The translations under genes and the position numbers were made by a program. Below, piece after piece: positions 59,301 to 64,000 of a DNA stretch of 64,000 nt (positions are counted from its first letter, which is position 1; the number at the start of each line of letters is the position of its first letter). The stretch is from Constrictibacter sp. MBR-5 (lineage in GTDB: Bacteria > Pseudomonadota > Alphaproteobacteria > JAJUGE01): positions 372,001 to 436,000 of the forward strand of contig NZ_JBEPTK010000004.1 of assembly GCF_040549485.1 (NCBI RefSeq), read 5' to 3'. Below the pieces are notes generated by a model that was not told the origin of the DNA, did not search any database, and saw nothing but the letters and a program-made list of their open reading frames with translations.

Positions 59301-62162
59301 GAACTGGAAGTCGTTCAGGTCGCCGAGTAACACGACCTTGGCGTCCGTGTCGGCGGCTTCCAGGGCGGAAACGTGCGCCTTGAGGAACTCCGCCTGGGCG
59401 AGCCGCTGGTCGGCTCCGGCGTCGACCGGCGGCTGCTCCGTGCCGAACAGCGGCGTGCTGCCGGACTTGGACGGGAAGTGGTTGTTGATGACCGTGACCG
59501 TCTCGCCGTTGAACAGGAACTGCGCCTGCAACGGCTGCCGGGTGTCCGCGAAGGCGGCTTCGCCCGTGCCCAGCGCAGTCACCGACCCCTCGACCAGATC
59601 GACGCGGTCGGCGTTGTAGAGGAACGCGTTGCGGATGTTGCCGCCGGGAACGCCGCCGCTCGCGCCGTCGGCGGGCGCCACCTCGGCGAAGGCGTAGGTC
59701 GGGCCGCCGGCCGCGGCGATCGCGTCGGCGAGCGCCTGCAGCGTCGCCGCGCCTGAGACCGTGCCGTCGTCGACTTCGCCGCTGGCGTCCTGGATCTCCT
59801 GCAGGCCGATGATGTCGGGGCCACCGAGGTTCGTCGCGATCTGCGCGCCCAGCGCCGCGAGCTGCGCCGTGTCCTGCGGCGACAGGTTCAGGACGTTGTA
59901 GGTGGCGATCGTCAGGCCGTTCTCGGTCGGCGTGAGCGCCGTCGTCTCGCGCTCCAGCGCGCTGGGCGCCAGGATCGGGAAGGCCTGGGTGACTTTCACT
60001 TCAAAGTTGCCGAAGTTGTAGTCGACGACGCCGGTGACGTCGCCGAGGCGCGCGCCGACATCGACGGTCTGGTCGAAGTTGCGCAGCACGTCGTCGTCGA
60101 ACTGGATCTGGATCCGCTCGGGGTTCGCGTCGTCGGGCGCCAGGGTGATCCCGCCGCGGTCGTTCCGCCCGGTGGCACCCTCACCCTCGTCGGCCAAGGC
60201 GAAGATCTCGCCGAAGCGGTTGGTCGCCGAGACGGCGACCGCGTCATTCACCGTGACGCGCATCCCCTCCAGCGACTCGTAGAAGTCGATGCCGTCGTTC
60301 CCGGGGTCGAAGACGGCCAGCCCGTCGTCGTCGATGACCTCCGTCGGCGGCACCCGTCCGCCGTCGCCGATGATGGCGGCCTCCGGCAGGGCGTTGCCGC
60401 GCGAATCGATGGAAAGGTCCGTCAACGCCCCGATCTGGGTGGTCGACAGGTTGCCCGTCGCGGCACCCCCCGGGAAATACTCCTGCACGGTTCCGGTCAG
60501 GGTCACCGCATCGCCGACCGCGGTGGTCACATTGCCGCTGCCGGTGAAGACGAAGACCGCGTCGGAGGTGGCGACGTCGCCGTCGCCGGTCGGATCCTGC
60601 AGATAGAAGCCGTTGCTCTCCAGCGCCGTCACGATGCCGCCGGTCGTGACCGTCATACCGGCATAGCCGGACTGATGGCCGGCCCCCTGGATCTCGGAGA
60701 TCGTCGGCGTGACGTCGATCTCGAAGACCGACGTCGTGCCGCTCACCTCGTTGCCGGTCACCAGCATCGGCTTTCCGGTCGGACTGTCGTCGGCCGAAAT
60801 GAACGCCAGTCCCTCGGGACCGAGGTCGCCCGCCGCCGCACTCTCGGCGTCGACGGTGAAGTCGCGGTTGTTGATGTACTGGACGAATTCGGGGGCCGTG
60901 GGATCGGAGATCCTGTAGACCATCACGCCGCCGGCGCGCTCGAGCCCGATGAAGGCGTAGGTCTCCGGACCGATCACGCCGATGGTGACGCCCTCGGGCT
61001 CCGGCCCCTTGGCATCGCTGCGGCTGTCGATCGAGTCGTTGTCGTCGTTGTTGGCGTTGAACGCCTCCGGCAGTTGCGCCGCCAGGATCTGCTCGAAATC
61101 GTCGCCGGAGTCGAAGACGACCATGCCGTCGCCGTTCAGGATCGAGAAGGACCGGCCGCCATAGACGTGGATCTGGTCGATGTCGCCGTCATCGTCGATA
61201 TCGCCGTCGGTCGACGAGGCTTCGAGCCGGCCCAGCGTCTCGTCCTGCTGCAGCGCCTCGGCATTCGGATACACGGTCGGATCGAGATCCAAGTCCTCGA
61301 TCCGGACCTCCTCGCCGCGCGCATCGCCCTCGTTGGCGATGACGAAGTAGGTCTGCCCGCCGCTCTCGAACGAGGCGATGCCGTCCGGCATATACATGCC
61401 GAAGACGGGGACCTGGGCGATGTTCACGCCGCCGTCGCGGTCGCTCGGGTCGAGTCCCTGCCCCTCCAGGCTGTGGTCCTTGAGGCCAAGGCCGACGATG
61501 TCGACGATCTCCGCCGTCTCCAGGTCGATGATCGCGACCGCGTTGTTCTCCTGCAGCGTCACCATGGCCCGCGTGCCGTCGGCGCTGATCGCCGCATATT
61601 CGGGCTCGAGGCTCTGCGAGGCCGTCTTGCCGGGGAACAGGCGCACGCCCTTCTCGCGCAGGGCGTCCTCCTGGCCGTCGAAGACGGAGAAGTCCACCTC
61701 GACGACGGTGGCGCTGTCGGGGCCGGCCGACAGGTCGACGATGCTGATCGAGCCCTGCGGGTCGACCTCGTCCGTGAATTCGCCTTCGTTGGAGACCACG
61801 ATCTTCATGCCGTCCGGCGAGAAGGTCAGCGCATCCGGCAGGACGCCCACCTCGACCTCGCCCAGCAGCGCGCCGTCGGTGTCCATCAGCACCACCCGCC
61901 CGCGGCCGTCGTCCTCCTCGCTCTGCACCGCCGCGGCGACCACGCCGTTGGAGACGGCCACGCTGTTCACGTGACCGACCTCGATCTGCGTCAGCAGGAC
62001 GGGGTCGCCGGCGCCGTTCATCTGCAGGACGTCGATCGTCCGTGCCGAACCGTTGACGACGAAGAGGCGTTGCGTGACCGGGTCGTGCGCCACGATCTCG
62101 GCTGCGCTCTCGTCGAATATCCCGGTGGCGTAGCGTCCGGTGTGGGTCAGTGTGATCGACAT
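56334..62162 (-). CDS. Giant secreted nuclease-nucleotidase with choice-of-anchor I and RTX domains
   Basis: 1942 residues, no N-terminal signal peptide. In order: choice-of-anchor I beta-propeller-like domain (about 10-480; FVIANEGDARGEE), a linker domain typical of ExeM/NucH nucleases (about 485-735; ESNGFYLQDPTGDGD), an endonuclease/exonuclease/phosphatase domain (about 745-1035; DIIGLQEIQD, NNHFPSKSG, LLGDLNDF, SDHEAI), a calcineurin-like phosphatase plus 5'-nucleotidase C-terminal domain (about 1042-1640; SAGDNYIPGPF, GNHEFDAG, SIKNGGGIRAG), 18 RTX nonapeptides (1709-1870) and a C-terminal tail that would carry the type I secretion signal. The first metal motif of the phosphatase reads HASDLEGG, with Glu where UshA has His. 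I infer export by a type I system, Ca2+-driven folding outside, and breakdown of extracellular DNA to nucleosides and phosphate. No type I exporter genes are in the window. Confidence 0.88.
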   Translation of the reverse strand: MSITLTHTGRYATGIFDESAAEIVAHDPVTQRLFVVNGSARTIDVLQMNGAGDPVLLTQIEVGHVNSVAVSNGVVAAAVQSEEDDGRGRVVLMDTDGALLGEVEVGVLPDALTFSPDGMKIVVSNEGEFTDEVDPQGSISIVDLSAGPDSATVVEVDFSVFDGQEDALREKGVRLFPGKTASQSLEPEYAAISADGTRAMVTLQENNAVAIIDLETAEIVDIVGLGLKDHSLEGQGLDPSDRDGGVNIAQVPVFGMYMPDGIASFESGGQTYFVIANEGDARGEEVRIEDLDLDPTVYPNAEALQQDETLGRLEASSTDGDIDDDGDIDQIHVYGGRSFSILNGDGMVVFDSGDDFEQILAAQLPEAFNANNDDNDSIDSRSDAKGPEPEGVTIGVIGPETYAFIGLERAGGVMVYRISDPTAPEFVQYINNRDFTVDAESAAAGDLGPEGLAFISADDSPTGKPMLVTGNEVSGTTSVFEIDVTPTISEIQGAGHQSGYAGMTVTTGGIVTALESNGFYLQDPTGDGDVATSDAVFVFTGSGNVTTAVGDAVTLTGTVQEYFPGGAATGNLSTTQIGALTDLSIDSRGNALPEAAIIGDGGRVPPTEVIDDDGLAVFDPGNDGIDFYESLEGMRVTVNDAVAVSATNRFGEIFALADEGEGATGRNDRGGITLAPDDANPERIQIQFDDDVLRNFDQTVDVGARLGDVTGVVDYNFGNFEVKVTQAFPILAPSALERETTALTPTENGLTIATYNVLNLSPQDTAQLAALGAQIATNLGGPDIIGLQEIQDASGEVDDGTVSGAATLQALADAIAAAGGPTYAFAEVAPADGASGGVPGGNIRNAFLYNADRVDLVEGSVTALGTGEAAFADTRQPLQAQFLFNGETVTVINNHFPSKSGSTPLFGTEQPPVDAGADQRLAQAEFLKAHVSALEAADTDAKVVLLGDLNDFQFSQAVQTLQGEGADQVLFDRLDTLEGDATYTYNFEGNSQVLDHMLFNEALRDRAEVDIVHANVDFADQASDHEAIVARVEIEPAASTEYQLQILHASDLEGGVDAIGRAANFAALADLFEDEYANSVTISAGDNYIPGPFFVAAADPSVQSVLNEVYNDLYDTDIFTGLGVGSGRVDVSIMNVIGFDASAFGNHEFDAGTGAVADIIGASGSPDAISWLGAQFPYLSANLDFSGSNLAGLLTDDILSSEAFRADPTDIPGSFVTPKIAPATIIEENGEMIGVVGATTPLLESISSPGAVTVREPGAGTNDMAALAAILQPTIDALRDQGVDKIVLTSHLQQIALEQELAGLLHGVDIILAGGSDTLLADETDVLREGDTADGDYPLVTTDADGNTTLIVSTDGEYSYLGRLVVTFDAEGNVLADSLDETVNGAYASTEAVVAAAWGEADPFAENSKGELVQRLVDAVDEVVTVKDGNVLGLTDVYLDGRRESVRTEETNLGNLSADANLAEARKVDAEVMVSIKNGGGIRAGIGEVDSETGELVAPADGEVSQLDIENALRFNNSLSIVTITAATLLAVMEHAFAGVAPGSTPGAFPQIGGMEVSFDPSAAVGDRIRSLAVVDEDGLPVDVIVENGEVVGDASREIKVVTLGFLADGGDGYPFPDGTLDRIDLGADNLAEGEADFATAGTEQDALAEYMLANHAEVPYAAEETSPEQDERIQNLAVREDTVLEGGDSDPDPDMVLVGGWADDTLVGGSGNDRISGGFGDDNLDGGAGDDVVDGGFGDDVMLGGLGNDRMKGSFGNDDVDGGGGDDVIHGEFGDDVLSGGAGRDMIDGGFGDDRIVGGGGRDTLLGDFGRDVVSGGGGDDRIQGGFGDDRLAGNAGDDEIDGGFGNDRLAGGEGDDVLEGGFGNDTFVFETSFGLDRVMDFGRGRDTIRFEDGLFGDFAAVTASGSQVGSDVLLSFDADNVITLVGVDLASLRSDDFSFA
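56553..57038 (-). repeat. RTX repeat block: 18 nonapeptides in nine 54-base units
   Basis: 486 bases encode 18 consecutive GGxGxDxxx nonapeptides. Every second repeat has Phe in position three (G-x-F-G), giving a strict two-repeat period of 18 residues across nine units. The copies differ in DNA sequence, so this is an old, selected protein repeat and not a fresh tandem duplication. RTX loops bind Ca2+ and drive folding after secretion. Confidence 0.92.
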
Positions 62163-62281
62163 TCGCGGCTCCCATCGTCGGAAGGATGAGCCGGGCGCAG
62201 CCCGACGGCGCGGGCACGTTAGCCGTGCCGCCTGACAGGCGCGTGACGATCGGAAGACAGGCTCGTCTCAGAACGGCCGGA

Positions 62282-64000
62282 TCAGGGCCGCTGGCTGGCG
62301 ACGCCCTCGATGATCTCGACCGCGTCGTCCTCCGCCCCCTCGCTGCCCAGGCCAGGGCGGGCGCGGGCGACGGAGCGGGACAGCAGGAGAACGGGAATCA
62401 GGCCGACCGCGACGATGGCCAGGGCGGCCGTCGACGCCTCGGCGAGCCGCTCGTCCTTGGCGAGGTGATAGGCCTGCACGGCGAGCGTGTCGAAGTTGAA
62501 GGGCCGCAGCAGCAGCGTCGCCGGCAGTTCCTTCATCGTGTCGACGAAGACGATCAGCCACGCCGTGAGAAGGCTGCCGCCCATGATCGGCGCGTGGACC
62601 GTCAGGGCGGTGCGCAGCGTGCCGGAGCCGAGCGACCGGGCGGCGGCGTCGATCGACGGCGAGATCTTGGTCAGGCTCGCCTCCACGGTCTGGAGCGACA
62701 CCGCCAGGAACCGCACCAGACAGGCGAAGACGACGCCGGCGATCGTCCCGGTAAGCAGCAGCCCCGTGGAAATGCCGAACGTGGATCGCATCCAGGCGTC
62801 GACCGTGTTGTCGAACATCGCGAACGGAATGAGCGTGCCGACGGCGATGACCGAGCCCGGCACGGCATAGCCCAGGCCCGCCACCCGCACCGCCGTCGTC
62901 ACCGAGGCGGAACGGTAGCGCCGCACGCCGTAGGCCAGCAGCAGCGACAGCGGCACGGCGAGACAGGCCGTAACGGTGGCCAGCGTCACGCTGTTGCCCA
63001 CCAGCGCCAGGTAGCGCGGACCGAACTGCGCATCGCCGTCGATGAGCGACAGGTGCAGCAGCAGGATGCCCGGCACCACGAAACCGAGCAGCACGGGCAG
63101 TGCGCAGACCAGAGTCGCGGTCCAGGCACGGGCGCCGGTGAGCACGTTCGCCGGCAGCGGCCGATAGCGGATGCTCGTCTGGTGGAAACGCGCCTGGCCG
63201 CGGTTCACCCGCTCGAACAGCAACACCAGCGCGACGAACCCCAGCAGCGCCGCCGACAACTGCGCCGCGGCGACCGGGTCGCCGAGCGAGTACCAAGTCC
63301 GGTAGATGCCGGTGGTAAAGGTGTTCACGCCGAAATAGGAGACGGTGCCGAAATCGGCGAGCGTCTCCATGAGCGCCAATGCCGAGCCGGCGGCGATGGC
63401 CGGCCGCGCCAGCGGCAGCGCCACCCGGCGCAGGCTCTCCCAGCCGGTGCAGCCCAGCGTCCGGCTGACCTCCAGCACGCAGACGCACTGCTCAAGGAAG
63501 GCCGCACGCGCGATCAGGTAGACATAGGGATAGTAGACCAGCACGAGCATCGTGACGGCGCCGCCCAGCGACCGCACCTCCGGGAACCAGTAGTCGCGGG
63601 TTCGCAAGCCGGTCACGTCGCGGATCAGCGACTGCAGCGGTCCCGCCGCCTGGAGGAAGTCGGTGTAGACATAGGCGAGGACGTAGGCGGGCACCGCGAG
63701 CGGCAGGATCAGCGCCCATTCGAGGACGCGGCGTCCCGGGAACCGGTACATCGTCACCAGCCAGGCCGCCCCCGTGCCGACGACGGCGACGCCGGTGCCG
63801 GCGCCGACGGCCAGGATGGCGGTGTTGCGCACATACTCGGCCAGGACCGTGTCGGCGAGATGCGCCCATGTCCCCTTCCCCGGGAGGAACAGGTTCGCCA
63901 ACACCGCGACGATGGGAATCGAAAACAGCGCGGCAAGACCGAACACGGCCGCTCGCAGGCCAAATCCGTCACGCCGCCACTGGATGCGTATGCGCCGTCC
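62282..64000 (-). CDS. Fe(III)-type ABC transporter permease (two-domain, cut by window end)
   Basis: At least 554 residues with two binding-protein-dependent permease domains in one chain, the layout of FbpB/SfuB-type iron(III) permeases; about 12 membrane segments. Each half has an EAA-like loop for contact with the ATPase: EVSRTLGCTGWESLRRVALP in the first, DAAARSLGSGTLRTALTVHAP in the second. The frame is open to the window's last base. A GTG at 63946 could be the start, but the residues before it (RRDGFGLRAAVFGLAALF) look like the normal N-terminus, so the true start probably lies outside. It is separated from the Fe(III)-type binding protein in this window by about 9 kb and by orientation. 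Confidence 0.85.
   Translation of the reverse strand, partial: GRRIRIQWRRDGFGLRAAVFGLAALFSIPIVAVLANLFLPGKGTWAHLADTVLAEYVRNTAILAVGAGTGVAVVGTGAAWLVTMYRFPGRRVLEWALILPLAVPAYVLAYVYTDFLQAAGPLQSLIRDVTGLRTRDYWFPEVRSLGGAVTMLVLVYYPYVYLIARAAFLEQCVCVLEVSRTLGCTGWESLRRVALPLARPAIAAGSALALMETLADFGTVSYFGVNTFTTGIYRTWYSLGDPVAAAQLSAALLGFVALVLLFERVNRGQARFHQTSIRYRPLPANVLTGARAWTATLVCALPVLLGFVVPGILLLHLSLIDGDAQFGPRYLALVGNSVTLATVTACLAVPLSLLLAYGVRRYRSASVTTAVRVAGLGYAVPGSVIAVGTLIPFAMFDNTVDAWMRSTFGISTGLLLTGTIAGVVFACLVRFLAVSLQTVEASLTKISPSIDAAARSLGSGTLRTALTVHAPIMGGSLLTAWLIVFVDTMKELPATLLLRPFNFDTLAVQAYHLAKDERLAEASTAALAIVAVGLIPVLLLSRSVARARPGLGSEGAEDDAVEIIEGVASQRP

Overview
The window is high-GC chromosomal DNA from an alphaproteobacterium, most likely in or near the Rhodospirillales. 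This rests on the uninterrupted housekeeping run rpsB-tsf-pyrH-frr-uppS-cdsA-dxr-rseP-bamA-ompH-fabZ-lpxA-lpxI-lpxB, the use of LpxI rather than LpxH, an alphaproteobacterial RpoH, a PAS_5-type orphan PAS protein and several CaiB/BaiF genes. No rRNA, phage, insertion sequence or CRISPR array was seen. One tRNA (Glu, anticodon CTC) is present.

Layout. 1-3936: comEC (cut by the window edge) divergent from gltX and gltA. 4007-17682: a long minus-strand operon that starts at rpsB (translation and ribosome recycling) and passes through isoprenoid, phospholipid, outer-membrane and lipid A genes, ending with gloA. lpxD is absent from its usual place between ompH and fabZ. 17866-20120: egtB-egtD (ergothioneine) just upstream of that operon. 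20244-28146: two EamA transporters, speD-speE (spermidine), a sulfurtransferase, a tandem pair of alpha/beta hydrolases (the second has lost its nucleophile), a secreted VWA protein and an Ldh2-type dehydrogenase.

28345-36884 is the most unusual part of the first half. It holds a 1197-residue outer-membrane export protein with about eight SLBB-like repeats, a small lipoprotein, a Wzi-like porin, a membrane-anchored pseudokinase, and a small multi-spanning membrane protein directly downstream of the pseudokinase. No glycosyltransferase, flippase or polysaccharide co-polymerase accompanies them. I infer an envelope or exopolysaccharide export module with an unusual non-catalytic kinase-fold component. 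rpoH, rluD and tRNA-Glu follow.

39546-55709 is a catabolic and accessory zone: nitroreductase, NIPSNAP, SDR, MFS transporter, four CaiB/BaiF domains in three genes (one gene is a head-to-tail fusion of two), a VapBC-like toxin-antitoxin pair lodged between them, an orphan PAS protein, acyl-CoA dehydrogenase, an enolase-superfamily enzyme, an Fe(III)-type binding protein, and a luciferase-like monooxygenase divergent from a LysR regulator.

55679-64000 holds an unrecognised gene behind a good Fur-box-like site, then a 1942-residue protein joining a choice-of-anchor I module, an ExeM/NucH-type nuclease, a 5'-nucleotidase and 18 RTX nonapeptides. The window ends in a two-domain Fe(III)-type ABC permease that runs off the edge. 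The RTX protein is probably exported by a type I system and would let the cell take phosphate and nucleosides from extracellular DNA.
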